This document shows positions 32,574 to 50,369 of a stretch of DNA of 64,000 bases, one piece after another. Position 1 is the stretch's first letter, and each line of letters begins with the position of its first letter. A program made the translations under genes and the position numbers. Under the pieces are notes generated by a model. That model did no database searches. It worked only from the letters and a program-made list of their open reading frames with translations, and had not been told where the DNA came from. Source of the stretch: Stropharia rugosoannulata (lineage: Eukaryota; Basidiomycota; Agaricomycetes; Agaricales; Strophariaceae); the NCBI GenBank assembly GCA_028532985.1, contig JANCIK010000012.1:1984001-2048000 (forward strand). The letters run 5' to 3'.

Positions 32574-33196
32574 CTTCACGAGTGTAACTCGCAGCGCTGA
32601 GCGGGCTGCTCCAGTCTCCAAACCCGTCATCGTCGCTGAGATTGTATTTACTAAAAATATCGCGCATTTTAAGGCTTGAAGTTTGACGACTATGTATACA
32701 ATTCCTGAAAATGGATTGCGACCAGTCAGGACATACAGAAATCTCAAACGACTGACATAACAAACGCGCATCATACTACGCGCTCGCTTAGTAGTCCTCG
32801 TCCGAAGCCGTTGAAGGGTTTGAGCGCTATGAGATTCAATATACTGACTCCAAAAACAAATTAGGCACATGCATAAGCATGCCTGCCGATATATGGGTAC
32901 TCACCTTGCATGTTCCTGAATATTTTGGAACGGGACTGACTCTGACTGCACTCTATCCCCCAGTCTCCGATGTGATGGGAACTTCTTGTTTTGGCTCTCG
33001 GAAGCGCCGAATGCTGTTCCCTTGGATCTATTTTTGCAAGCAGTGCTGGGTAAGTGCTGCATCGAACAAGCCTTAAGTTTACACGGACGTTCACCCTCCT
33101 CCACGTTCCTTACAGATACTCCTCGAGGCTCCATACTACAGGTCAACTTATAAACGGACCCTTCTCCTTCAAGACGGTTCTGAACCAATATCGCCC

Positions 33197-34492
33197 ATGG
33201 ACTCTTTCACAGCTTCTGCTCCTTTGCCAGCGCCGCAGAAGAAATACGGTGACGTGTCGTGGGGAGGCCTTGCCCAGTTGACTACGGTGCTGGCGCGCAT
33301 CCGTGAGTCGCACATTCCACCCAGAGATGGATATGCTAATTTTGCCTTAGCAATCGTTTCCCTCTGGTTTCTCGCCAGAAATGCTCTGTTTCGACGACAG
33401 CCGCAGTCGCTCAGGCGGGGCTTGGTCGCAGCACTGGTTAGATGGTCCAACGAAGTCGTACCTGAAGTGGGCCAGCTGCAATACATGATTCCCAAGCCAC
33501 TGGATACGTACAAGTCGTGGGCGGCCGCTAATTCTTTGCCCGTTACGATAGAGAACCTGGCGAACGATGGCACCATCCTGTGGATTGGGCCAAAGAGGAC
33601 AGACCGTGTCATTTTATACTTCCCTGGTGAACTTAAGAGCCATTTTTCATCTGGATAGTGGCGTAGAATTGACGAGGTTCGGCATTTTAGGAGGAGCGTA
33701 CTACGCACCCATTCTGAAAGCGGGCTTGGAACTCCTGCGATATTTTCAATTCGAACTCCTCAAGAATGACTGTGACATTGGCTTCGCTGTCGTCTCGTAC
33801 TGTACGTCTTTTGATTTCTAAATGAAAGTACGGGGACTTACATTAAACCAGCCCTCCTTCCCGCCGTGTTCCCCACTCAGATTCGCCAAGCAATGCTCGC
33901 TACAGAGCACATCATTGCCTCGGGCGTGCATCCGCGCAACCTACACCTCATGGGAGACTCTGCGGGCGGGAACGTCATCATGGGCCTCCTCTCGCACATG
34001 CTTCATCCGCTCGATGGTATACGGCCCATGATCCATCCAGAGGCGCCGTTTAGCAGCCTCTACCTTATGTCTCCGTGGGTATGCCTCGACTCATCCTCAG
34101 AGCCCATGGCAAACAACCATGATGGAGACGTGTTATCAGGCGTTGGCATTACGCGGCTTGGAAGGAAATTCTTGGAGGCCGTTCCAGTTCATCAGCGCCC
34201 CTACGTGGAGCCTCTCAATGCTCCTGAGGGCTGGTTTAATGGTCTGGATAGCATTGTTGGCAGGATGCTCGTTACTGCCGGAGGCGTCGAACTGTTCCGG
34301 GATGATATTGCCAAGTTCTCGGAAATAGTGGCCAAGTCCAAGTCTCAGTACACCTACTTTCTGCAGACAAATGGGTTACACGATGACCCGCTCATCAGCT
34401 TCATAGCTGGCACGCCTGTGGATCAACTGGGAGAAATGCCTGAATTGATTGTCCAGTGGTTGTCTGCCTCAATTAAAACGGCCGACTCGTAG
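33197..34492 (+). CDS. Membrane-anchored alpha/beta hydrolase (steryl acetyl hydrolase-like)
   Basis: Three exons: 33197-33626, 33691-33801 and 33852-34492. Total 1182 nt, 393 aa. An N-terminal hydrophobic helix (FALAIVSLWFLA, about residues 48-60) suggests an ER-anchored enzyme. The oxyanion segment PGGAYYAP replaces the usual HGGG. The nucleophile elbow is GDSAGGN. YSLLPAVFPTQIRQA matches the hormone-sensitive-lipase-like family. A C-terminal GLHDDP supplies a candidate Asp/His region. Members such as yeast Say1 deacetylate sterol esters; the substrate here is not determined. It converges with GH16 gene A, with 99 bp between the stop codons. Confidence 0.9.
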
Positions 34493-34591
34493 TAGCGTTA
34501 CTCTATTTATAGACGAAGACGTCAATTCATCCTTTGAAATACAATTTGTAGTGCACCATAAAAACTGTAATGCCATAAAATACAGGACCCC

Positions 34592-36095
34592 CTATTGATA
34601 CACCCGAACACCAGCAAAGTCGAAGAAAGCGTTTTCGAAAGCAGATGGGTTGTTGTTCACATAGTCTGGGACAACACATGTTAGTTTAGGTCTACATCAA
34701 GTGGGGGAACTCACCGTTGCAGTCACCGGGACAACCATCTTGAGAGAAGACTGCGCCAGCCCAGTCTCCACCTGCACCCGCTTTGGTCAGTGCCGTTTAT
34801 CAGAAAAATTAGGAGACATACATAGTGCGATGTTGATAATAATGTTGTTTGCTTCAAAGAATTGAGAAATGTTACAGGAAGTGTCGGGGAACGAAGCAGA
34901 AGGAGTGCCCTGTGTTAAAGGAATAAGAAAATAGAGACACGGTATTTTGAGTAAATAACATACCCAGTTACTAGTATTTATCGTTTGTGCGCCGTTCTTG
35001 ACCTCCGCGGGCACAGAACCGTCATTTCTAGACCAGAACCATACGCTGATGCCTTGATCACTTCGCTCAACGGCATACCTACATCGCAGTCATTGTCAGA
35101 ACTGCGTATGGTATTTGGGAAGGTGTACACACCATCCACCTCCCGCGGCGTTGAAAGCTGGTCCATAGCTATTGGTAGTCGGGAACTGGACTCCGCATCC
35201 AGCATTGCCGTTCACGGCAGTGTTACAGTCCAGCTGCGTTGGAGTACTGTAAATAGTCAGTTTCAAGGTTATTGCTGAAGATGAGAGTAGTTACATACCC
35301 AGTCTCCGTCCGTGATTGCGCCATGACGCAACCTGGTGACATATCGAAGTAAGAAGGAAGCTCTCGCGTAGATACGCACGCAGTAGGACTTACCGGACGT
35401 GGTATGTAACGTCGCTGCGTTAGGTGCCTGATCGTTCACACCCTCGAGAATGTCAATCTCGCCCTATATTTAATGTCCAAATGGTCAGTTTTAGTCGAGG
35501 TGGAGATCATCTCGTGCATAACGTACCCCGTCTGGCCAGTCACTTTCTTTGGTCTCCCAAATCGCAGGCCACGTGCTGGAGAACCGGTGTTAGTATCGTT
35601 TAGGTGGAGTGTTGACATTTGAACAGCTCACCTGCAGCCCTGTGGCATGTGCCGCACATCGAATCTGCGAGTGTTATCAGCAGCTTTATCTTGAGTACGG
35701 GGACGGGTGGGGCCTACACTGCGGCGTGGGTGGTGTAAGTATCCACAGACCTGATTCTTACAGAGTTGCGTCCTGGCCCGCTAGCGCTGAGAGTTGTGGT
35801 AAAATCGGTACGCATGATAAATGTATCCGACGTGGCAAAAGTCAGATTTTGGCTTTGCGATGTGCCTTGGTCCACATAGTTTCTAGTAGAAATACATGAT
35901 AAGCACATCATCTCTGCGGATAACAGTGAAGATTCCATACACTCTGCCGTTGGTGGGATCAGGGATATTCTCCCATTGAAATGCGTTGTAGAAATCATTT
36001 CCGACGATGTTGCTCGATAGAGAATATGAACCTGCAAGTGCACGGGAAACGAAAGCGAGGCACAGGGCTGTCGTAATTTTCGGAGAGAACTTCAT
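34592..36095 (-). CDS. GH16 family endo-beta-glucanase-like, gene A
   Basis: Eleven exons: 35941-36095, 35718-35882, 35632-35664, 35527-35575, 35394-35463, 35299-35332, 35133-35246, 34964-35078, 34822-34909, 34715-34771 and 34592-34665. Total 954 nt, 317 aa. It has a signal peptide (MKFSPKITTALCLAFVSRALA). The catalytic motif GGEIDILEG gives the ExDxxE triad: nucleophile Glu, assisting Asp and acid/base Glu. WPAIW, WFWSR and NNIIINIALC are further GH16 markers. A secreted enzyme acting on beta-1,3(4)-glucans of fungal or plant walls is inferred. It is the tandem paralogue of gene B, with the same exon phases. It is shorter, mainly at the ends. Confidence 0.93.
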
Positions 36096-37782
36096 CTTGC
36101 AGCGGAAAGATGTTGCGGCTGACCACAAAGCTCGTCGCGCCTCTATTTAACTGTTCGAAAAATGTATCTCTTAATCATTGCACCGTCCGTAGATCACTTT
36201 TTAGTCGACTCACAGGAGGGTCAAATTTAATGCTGAATAACATGACTCGGCTAGTGCTGGATAGAAGGTCGTTGCCCCTCATGGGAGGTGAGTCCAGGTG
36301 ATGTGCGCGTTAATCCGAAGATTCCATATGTTTAAACTGTAAATTTTTGCCACGATCGCCTTCCTGAAAATGCAGGAAAGATAAACGTTTCTGTACAGAG
36401 CGCTGAGCATATTGACTGGTGGAGGCTTACCCCAGTCAAGATTTATCGAGATTCTCCGGCGGAGTAACGTTTTGCACCAAATTTGGTGCATTAAACTCGT
36501 GCCACTGTTCGCACCTGATGTCCCCGCCGTTCTAACATTGGTACAGTAGCTCCGAAATCGTATTGCATGCTCAAGAGAGCTGTAGAGAATGGTTGGTCGC
36601 ATGACAAGATATACTGGGAAACGCAACGCAAATAGTTTGGGCTTGCGACATGATGTTTAGGAATGAAGTACTTCCAAACCTGGTTCCCAAATTTGGGATT
36701 AGCACTGCCATCGTCTCCATCACGGAACGTGGGCATCGATCGAAGAGCGGAAGGGTATTGCGCTTTTAGGTGACGTTAGGTGCGGTAGAGCAATAGCAGA
36801 TAATTCATCTTTAGAGAGGATAAATGATACGGTCTCACGGGAAACTCTACAGATATGGTGGGATTCAAAATTTTGTCAATTCTACCGTCTGGAAGCTCAA
36901 TATTTTCGACTTGTGAAAATCATACGGCCATAGACATAAAAAGCAATCTAATCTCGCCGGAACCTTTTAAGGGAATGGAAGCTCCAAAAGGTCTTGAGCA
37001 CGTTGGACGGCCGCTGCCGACTCCATCCCGGGTTGCTAGGGAGCCTTTCCATGCTCCTTTAAAAGTGACGGTCATCGGACAGAGTATACAAGCCACCTGG
37101 CCACATACTCTGGACCGGTATGTTGACTAACTGCCCTCCTTTACAGGTTGTTAAATTTTAAAAATGCTGGAGTGCTTATATCATGATTTCACTCATGGGA
37201 ATGGTCTTTATCAGCTATATTCCCGTCTGCAGTATACATATGAAAGTGCAGTCTACTGGCAGCTACCGAACAACTTCTTTAAAATCCAATTGTGAATTAT
37301 ATTCATTTGAAAAGCGTGGAGACCGAATATTATCCTGTCTGTTGTACTTCGTCTTTGTGCCACTACTAAAATACACAGACAGTTTATTTCTGCATGTGGT
37401 CACAGTGTTCGGATCTTTCAACCTGCCAATAACTGTACAGCACCATACATAACTGATCTCTATATGTATACATGCTATTTAGATAAGTAACTTCATGTGA
37501 ACAAAGAAAATAAGACGAATACAATACACAGAAGGTAACAGAAGGCAGCAGAACTTGTGCTTTACAAAAACGAATACAGCACATTTATACCGCACTGCGG
37601 CACTACCAGTATTCCACCACATGACGATTGCATGACGGAGAACTCAACCAACTGGACACCAATTAAGAACCAATTATATTTTAAAGTACTAATACCACTA
37701 AATAGAAATAATCAATACAGTATGTATCAAAAGAGCGTGTGGTAATCGTTTCCTCCCCAGGATTGTAAGTAGTTAGAATCTA
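36096..37782. other. Intergenic between the two GH16 genes
   Basis: Promoter side of gene A and 3' flank of gene B. Minus-strand frames of 115 and 81 codons overlap at 36279-36736. They carry no signature I know and may be a decayed gene. The rest is AT-rich. Confidence 0.5.
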
Positions 37783-39345
37783 TTAGAACTTGGGCTGGTA
37801 GATACGAACTGCGGCGAAGTCGAAGTAAGCATCGGTAAATGCTTCAGGGTCGCTGTTAACGTGATCTGTGATTCAACGGATCAGAAATAACACAGGTGGC
37901 ACTCGATATTTCGCACGTACCAACGCAAGTTCCGGAGCAGCCGCTCTGGGCGTAGACGTCTTTGTTTCCGGCCCAGTCTCCACCTGTGATAGTCTGTCAG
38001 TCATGGGGTATAGTCCCGCTCCAGAGAAGTACGTACACAGAGTCAGGTTGATGATAATGTGGTGAGGTCCGAAGTATTTCTCGATATCACACTGCGTGTT
38101 GGGGAAGTACGCAGATGGAAGTCCCTGAGCATGGGGCGATTAGAGGGCAAGGTCCCCACTAAAAACTTTGAATCTCATACCCAACCAATGGTCGATACGA
38201 CAGGTGCACCGTAGCGGATCTCAAGGGGGACGAATACGGAATTGCGTGGCCAGAACCAGACTTTGATGTGCTGGGTGGTACGCTCGAGGACAAACCTGTC
38301 AGATAGAGTAGTACTTATATCGAAGATACGTTTTCCATTGGCAATGGACTCACCATCCTCCGCCGTTCTCATTAAAATTGGGGCCATAGCTAAGCTCGGT
38401 GGGGAACTTGACGCCGCAACCAGTGTTGTAGTTGACAGTCCAATCGCAATCATTCTGGCCTGGAGTGCTATAAGCAACCAAATTAGGAGGATACAATCCA
38501 AGATTCATGTGCTTTTACATACCCGAGCTGGGGACGAGTCTCCGGCATAGTGCATCCTAGAAACTAGTCAGTATAGGACACATCGAGGCTAGACGGTCGC
38601 GACTTACCTGCAAGAGTGTGAAGTGTGGCAGCATTAGGACTCTGGTCGTTCACCCCTTCCACGATGTCGATTTCACCCTAAGGAGCGGAAATCACGTCAG
38701 TACTTCGTCGATGCCCATGCTAACGAACACGTACACCATCGGGCCACTGGTTTCCGACCTGGGTGGACCAAATAGCAGGCCATGTCCTGATTAGAAAATG
38801 TCATGAGACTTTGGTATCCGGTGAGCGGGGGATTATATTACCCGCATCCTTGCGGCATATGACGAACATCGAACCTGTATGCACAAAGTGGAATTATTAT
38901 TAGAAATCGAATACGCTCGGACATGGAGGCGGCACTTACACAGCGACGTGCGTCGTGTACTCGTTCTTGGTGATAATTCTGGCAGAGTTCCTCCCAGGAC
39001 CTGACGCGTCGAGGACAGCTTTATTATCTGTCCGCAAGATGAACGTGTTCTGTGAGGCGTAGGTCAGATTTTGGTTGATCGATGTCTGTTGATCAACATA
39101 TGTCCTGTCAATATTGGCGTTAGCAGGCGAATAAGTAACTGAACCGATTAGGCTTACACTCTGCCGTGAGTGGGGTCGCTGATATTCTCCCATGTGAAGC
39201 GGTCGTAGAAATCGCTGCCTACAATGTCCTCTGTGAGAACATAGAGGCCACCAGGGAAGGGGAAGGACTCCGTCGTGGCCGACACGTTAGCGGAGACATG
39301 GAGCGCTGCAAGCACGACGCAGAGGAGCTGGGGGAGAAAGGGCAT
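37783..39345 (-). CDS. GH16 family endo-beta-glucanase-like, gene B
   Basis: Eleven exons: 39158-39345, 38940-39104, 38842-38874, 38735-38786, 38608-38677, 38523-38556, 38354-38467, 38181-38295, 38037-38124, 37921-37983 and 37783-37865. Total 1005 nt, 334 aa. It has a signal peptide (MPFLPQLLCVVLAALHVSA). The catalytic motif is GGEIDIVEGVND. Other markers are WPAIW, KVWFWPRNS, FPNTQCDIEKYFG and HHIIINLTLC, ending in AAVRIYQPKF. A secreted beta-glucan hydrolase or transglycosylase is inferred. Intron 4 (38678-38734) must use the inner donor GTACGT; the outer GTGTAC would give a stop. A TATATAAA lies 68 bp upstream of the ATG. Confidence 0.94.
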
Positions 39346-39412
39346 CTTGCTTGCTTGCCTGGGGAGATTCAGAAGGGGATGGGACGCGTAACAGGCCTAC
39401 GAACGTGTTGAG

Positions 39413-39420
39413 TTTATATA
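39413..39420 (-). promoter_or_regulatory. TATA box of GH16 gene B
   Basis: TATATAAA on the minus strand, 68 bp upstream of the start codon. The position fits a fungal core promoter. Confidence 0.65.
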
Positions 39421-42047
39421 AAATTTATGACGAAAAATTTAGCAGGAATGCTCAAGCCAAGAAAAATTGATGCGGGCGCGAACCATGTCACTTAACACGC
39501 GTGGGTCAGGGCCATATGGATGAGACGCGACTAGCTGTCCATTTAACATAAGTATCGGGGAGCTTAAGGGCTCTTAAGGGTCATCATGGTTATTCCGTCT
39601 ACTAAAAAGGTATGGCTCACGTTTCTCCGGGCATAGCAAGGAAATACTCACCTATGGGTCCATCCCGAATAAAACTTCATAGAACGTACTGACATGTTCT
39701 GGTAAAGCCTGGTAAAGCCCAACCGCTCTGCTAAAATTTGATAATGCATAACTTACATATTCAAATAGCGATCATCAGTGGTATTTGATCTGATAAAAAT
39801 CTGCTGTTTCTGATCCGTGGTATGTTTGTACATTTGCCGTGTAGGAGGCTCGGGCTGGAAGGGAGGTGTCTTTGTCAATCGCAACCAAAGGTCTTGGCCG
39901 AGTGGTTTGTCGAACAATTCAGAATCATGAGATTCACGAAAGTAAGAACGATTGCGGTCCCGACGGGCTACTTAAAGTTCTTCGGGCGTAAGGTCTAAAG
40001 TTCACTGAAACCCGGCGCTGTGTGCTGAAAAGACATAAACAGAATGGGCTAAGCGGAAAAAAATACCAAGGATGGTTTGAGGATGACCGGGACCTTTTGT
40101 AGCCTTTTATAAGCTGTATAAGTCTTCATATGCCACGCAGACTGCAGAGCACATTACTGACTGTTTACTATTTACTACCCTTACACCGCTTACACCAATC
40201 TGATTGAGATAAATCATCGTAAGGGGCAGGGGTGCGAAGGGAAGTAACCATCGATATGGCAATTAAAAGGCTCTATGAGTTTGAATTGTATCCACATATG
40301 TACGTATGTGCGTCCCACAATGTACTAGTAATATACATACTTTACTCTTGACTACAGGTTCTAAAAGCCGTTTCCTGTTATGTGATTTTCAAAAAGAAAG
40401 AAATGTTGGCAGCTCATTGTAGGTGGAGATAACTAAAGATCGGACCTCTTATTACCGTCACTATTGACATTAATTCTTATGGCCTTGCTGTAAAGTAAGG
40501 TTCCCCCGGGTCGAAATTTACCATATATAGTAGTAAGTTCGTGTATGTTTTATCTCGTATTTTTGTCAATGTTCTGTGCCCTTTACAAATAATTCTTTAA
40601 TGGAGCCCATCCCTTTCTCACAACAAATGTTTTGTGATCTTAGAAGCAAACATGAGTCTATCTCTTTGGTCCCCCTCCTTGTCTTTGTTCGTCATCCTTT
40701 AATTTCTTGTTTAGGTGTTCCAATCTAATCATGTCCTTTCTCAGGTCGTCGGATGGATGATATCGGAAAATATCTGCTTCGAAGTGTCTCAGTAGCCTTA
40801 TGGTGAATAAGTAAGAATCATAAGCCTAAAGTGATCGAATGATGTTGGAAATTTGTTCGGATCCTGCTTTAGTGTTACTATGACATATTATTATATTCAA
40901 ATGCCCATTGTACATAAAGCACAGCAAGGCTCAATCGCCGTAGGCGATCTTTTATAAGTATGTATTTTCTCAATCAGCTCTTGATGGAGACTGACGGAGG
41001 TAGTCGGGGAGGCAAACACATGGTTTCTACTTGGCGACTACCAAACTTGTCATTCGTGTTATATATCGGATCTGTGGAGGTTTGTAGACGTCTGGCTCAG
41101 TTGAGAAAATTCCTATCCACTTTCTTAACCTGCAAACAATAAGATGCTCCTGCTGTAGATACTTTTTACATGCAATGAGGGTCTTTAGGGATTGAAGGGG
41201 ACAGTGGAAACTTCAATGATTTCAAAAACCTCAAGCGCCACCAAAATATGCTAATACGTCGCAGATAGCACATTGGGTAAAACTTGGGCTTTCTTCTCCA
41301 ATATGTTTCTAAGCTATCTTTCCTTCTAATCTTCACTTTCAGCGTGACCACAGGTAGAATACCGGCTATTTAGTGTTATGTATATGGTAAGCGTTATAAA
41401 TAGATTCCCGAGACGCTCGAACATACCAAATCAGCCAAATAGCGGGCCCCTTCAGGCGCCTTCCCTGCGTTGAAACGTTCTACATAATTGATAAAGCTTA
41501 CTCCGATTGTCTTTACTCCGCCAGAGCCATTATCTTGGCGTATTTCTGTAACATCGGAACTCTTCAGATGCTAACTAATCAGTTATTTTTAGATAAAGAC
41601 CGACATGACTTCGAAGCGAATTACATACAACAAAGCAACCAGGTTCGATACAGACCTACAACGGCCCTTACGCAATGCGAGACCCTTCTAGTTCTAGCTC
41701 TTGATTGTGATCCGTCCAAGTACCCACTCGCACCTAGCAAGTTATTCAAGCTTCAAGCACTGTCCATATACATTGAGTTTGTGCAGTATGCTTTCATACT
41801 GTTCCTGCAACAACACCGCTATGTGGCAAATCAAACGTAAGTGGAGTGCCCATGAAACGTCGGCTTCATCACAGTTAAGGGTTTCATTTGTCACTGCATA
41901 TGTATAAAGGTAGGACGGTAGGTGAGTTTTCTCCAGTGCCCGGAGCCTCCCCACCAGCCACCCCGTCCCCCTGTCGGCGCGTTGAACGCTTGCCTACCTA
42001 TCGATTACTTTCTTGCACGGTCGAGCAAAGTTAGATCAATAATCATA
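39421..42047. other. Intergenic, no gene seen
   Basis: 2.6 kb of AT-rich DNA between divergent GH16-B and the PL14-like gene. All frames are short and composition is non-coding. A tRNA-like A-box (TTGGCCGAGTGG) at about 39894 has no matching stems. Nothing else recognised. Confidence 0.55.
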
Positions 42048-43200
42048 ATGTTGCACGGTTCAACTTCCCTTTTCTACGCCGTCTCGGCCATCGTAGTCGC
42101 GGTGGGCACCCTCCAGGCAGCCGCTGCGCCGCTGCTAGTGGTGCCCCGCGCAGCTCCTTCTATGAACGAGCTTTTCCCGTATTCACGTGGACTGTCAAGC
42201 TGGACGACCTTTGCGGGCGCAGAGGATGCTCTGCCTCTCAGTGATGAGACACTCAGGCCGCATGATGTCGGTGACTCGCACACTTATGTCAAGTACGCCG
42301 GAGCGACCGCATTGCGCGCTCATTATCCCGCTGGATCCTACAGGCCTGGAGCTGATGACGCCCCCCGGGGAGGAATCTCATTCTACTCTCCGGGCGCAGA
42401 GAGTGTCGATTTGACCACTGCGAAGGAGGCGACATTCGGATACTCAGTCATGTTCCCTGCCGGCTTTGATTTCGTCAAGGGTGGCAAGCTACCTGGATTC
42501 TGTAAGTCTTATTTTTTTTGTGTTGTTAACAAGATCTGAATGAATATTTGTTAGACGGAGGCGACAGCGATGAAGAGTCCAAGTCCTGCTCCGGCGGCAG
42601 TCGCAACCCCAAGTGCTTCTCGGTGCGCTTGATGTGGCGGCCAGCCGGCGCTGGGGAGTTCTACACCTACCTCCCCTCGTACGAGATCGAGCGCTTCGCA
42701 GCGAACAAGAAGCAGTGCGAAATTCCGAACTCGGACTGCAACCCCACGTACGGAACTTCAATTGCGCGCGGCAGCTTCCACTTCAAGCCCGGTCAGTGGG
42801 TCACCGTTACCGAGCGCGTTAAGCTTAACACAGCCGGCGAGGCCGATGGTGAGCTCGAGCTTTTCGTTAATGGTGTGAGCGTCATCAATGTCTCGGGCTT
42901 GATCCTGCGCGATGGAGACCAGGGACGATTCCGTGGTCTGTTCATGCAGTCTTTCTTCGGTGGTGCGTCGTGTTTTTGCGTTATAAAATATACTTCGCTG
43001 AATTTCTGATTTTTGACGTAGGCCACTCCGAAGACTGGGCTACACCGATGGACCAGGATGTCTACTTCGCTGACCTCTCTGTTGCTATTCTCGAGACACT
43101 TGATGGCAAGAGCAGCAAGAAACTTATGACCAGAGCAGCTGAAGAGCCCGAGCTTGCTCGTCGCTGGATCAAAACGGAGCAGTCAGGTCTGTTCATATAG
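42048..43200 (+). CDS. Polysaccharide lyase, PL14-like, secreted
   Basis: Three exons: 42048-42501, 42555-42962 and 43022-43200. Total 1041 nt, 346 aa. The N-terminus is a signal peptide (STSLFYAVSAIVVAVGTLQA). The body has the fungal PL14-type beta-jelly-roll pattern: GYSVMFPAGFDFVKGGKLPG, then YGGDSDEESKSCSGG, FSVRLMWR, GSFHFKPGQW, ELELFVNGVSVIN and FFGGGHSEDWATP. Members cleave uronic-acid polymers (alginate, glucuronan) by beta-elimination. The substrate is not determined. The family assignment rests on remembered motif layout. Confidence 0.85.
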
Positions 43201-43836
43201 ACACGTAGATTTCTTGTTTTGTACACGCGTCGTTAGTCCTTTGTCAATACAAGGAGTCCACAATAGTCTTGCGAGCCACACATTTTCTGGATACGGGTTG
43301 CACCTAGCAGGGTATACGGACAAGGTACGTATTCCGTTCGCCCCTTCCTGTTTACCACGCTGTCTTGATTTCTGCTCTTTCACTCTTTACACCTAAGGAT
43401 GTATTTATGATAGTCCCTAATTACAGGATCTATCTAAGGAGTTGCGAGGGTTGTGAATGTTGGATATGTATATGTTAGCAGTTACAGTAACAGCTTGACC
43501 GTAACACGCGCCGGGGGGTAAATTGTGGCATACTTTTAATCACCTCCAAGACGCTCATCTTGGCTCTTCCTGCCGTGAAAGACAGAATAGAACGCCTTTT
43601 ATACATATTAGAAGCGGCTTATCTAGGCTATAAGTTGCGCGGCGCCGGGTGTGCATACAACCCTGCGCGCGCGCACTTGACCGCACTTGAACGCAGCTTC
43701 AAGCTTCAAGCTCAAGAGTCATAGCCGAGTGACATGTCACGTAGAGCAGTGTAGTCACGTGATTTTTGTGACGGATTTTTTGGATTGTTGTGGCCATTCC
43801 GAACCTCTTTCTCCTTCCTCACCGCCACTGATCGTT
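43201..43836. other. Intergenic with palindromic sites upstream of PRP43
   Basis: No gene. GTGACATGTCAC (43729-43740) is a perfect 12-bp palindrome. TCACGTGA (43755-43762) contains an E-box-type CACGTG core. Both lie 75-110 bp upstream of the PRP43 ATG. Confidence 0.6.
43755..43762. promoter_or_regulatory. CACGTG E-box palindrome upstream of PRP43
   Basis: TCACGTGA is the classical Cbf1/bHLH site and lies 75 bp before the start codon. A second perfect palindrome, GTGACATGTCAC, sits 14 bp further upstream. A regulatory role is inferred from position and symmetry only. Confidence 0.5.
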
Positions 43837-46755
<2,919 letters not shown>

Positions 46756-47927
46756 TGGATCGAGAATGGCGAGCCCCATATCAGACTTTTTGTGCACTGC
46801 GTCGCCCCTCTTTTTGGCTCCCCATGCTTACAAGAGGCGACTTTCTCCATTATTACCCTGCAATCAGACTAGGGACTTTATAATTGCAGCTTCTTTTCCG
46901 GGATTAGATCGCATGGTGCCGTCTCGTATAGATTTCGTGCGTCCTTTGTATAGACCCACTGCCCGTTCCCGCTCTGCTCTAAATTTTTGGATTTCATGCT
47001 CAGTTAGCTTTGTTAGAAGGAAATGAAGCCAGCTTGAATAAGCTAAGTAATGAAGGGCCTGAAATTACCTCGGACGGCCGAGATGGTTGAGCGCCTTGTT
47101 CTTGAAACGTATCCGCGAGTGTGCCCTCCGTGCTCTGCGCAATTTAGCTTCGAATTCTTTGTTGAACTGTCCTTCATCTAGAGAAGACTCTCTGGCTGCG
47201 TTCTATCGCCAATGTATAATAGCGTGGCTGCTTCACAGACGGATCAGACGACATTGGGCTTGGGCGTCGCTTTATCCTCCAGTCGGACGACCCGGCAGAA
47301 GATGGGTGGCGTTGCTGGTCCAGGCCTTGGTATGTGCTCGCTTTGGGAATGATATCAAGTCTATGGCCCATGACAATTTTCCTCCTGTATTCACGGGGGA
47401 GAGCGTTGAATTTTATTTCAACCTTGGCGGTCAATACGAATGGACTTGATGCCCCACAGTTGGAGCTCCATGTTCATTATTCATTGTGCATATGTGGTTC
47501 ACCCCACAATTCTGTTATTTCTGTTCAATTCCCGTACAGAGGATACACCAGGCCAAGGAAATCAATCTCGGTAATAGCCCAGAGAACCGACATGGAATCG
47601 ATAGAAGCTTTGCTTCTTGTTGTGCTGTAGACCCATGTGAACCCATGTGCCTCCACTTATTGGCAATTCCAGGTACCTTTACAGCGCTAATAGCTCAAAG
47701 ATCTGCACACTTAGTCGGTACTCAATCCGACGTCTGACTCTGAGGCCCATGTGCTCGCTCCGCCTCCTCTGAATACTTGTAGCATGATATACAGAAGACC
47801 GGACTCTACAGGGCGCTGATGGATAGAAATAGGTGCGCTACCTCCTCTTCATAAGCTGAGAGTTTTAATACCCGAACATCATCTCGCTCTCCAGGCCAAC
47901 CTACTACTTTATCTCGGTCTTCTCAGA
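46756..47927. other. Intergenic, no gene supported
   Basis: A plus-strand frame of 120 codons at 47087 and an opposing one at 47174 are not recognised. GGCCGAGATGGTTGAGCG at about 47080 resembles a tRNA A-box, and CTTCGAATTCT about 70 bp later resembles a B-box, but no cloverleaf forms. Otherwise featureless. Confidence 0.5.

Positions 47928-50369
<2,442 letters not shown>

Larger units (their letters stand above)
30462..33196. other. Gene-free AT-rich region with repeats
   Basis: 2.7 kb with no convincing gene. TAGAT/ATCTA-rich segments lie near 30816-30980 and 32150-32330. An inverted repeat is listed separately. A block with paired GACGCGTC palindromes (31572-31593) also occurs downstream of the WDR48-like gene. 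This looks like accumulated mobile-element debris. Confidence 0.55.

Noticed and set aside
32394..32870. 158-codon minus-strand frame rich in Arg/Thr
   Set aside because: It covers an inverted repeat copy. The other copy has no matching open frame, so coding is unlikely.
36279..36736. Two overlapping minus-strand frames of 115 and 81 codons between the GH16 genes
   Set aside because: No family recognised and no consistent splice joins them. Kept only as a possible gene remnant.
39885..39980. tRNA-like A-box (TTGGCCGAGTGG) and a GAATC/GATTC stem
   Set aside because: No acceptor stem pairing and no T-arm (GTTCRA) within the needed distance. At most a decayed Ser/Leu tRNA.
47075..47165. tRNA-like A-box (GGCCGAGATGG) with a B-box-like CTTCGAATTCT
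   Set aside because: Stems do not form and the B-box departs from consensus at both ends. Could be a degenerate tRNA-derived repeat but cannot be supported.
47087..47449. 120-codon plus-strand frame after PRP43
   Set aside because: Overlaps an opposing frame, lacks motifs and has composition like the surrounding spacer.
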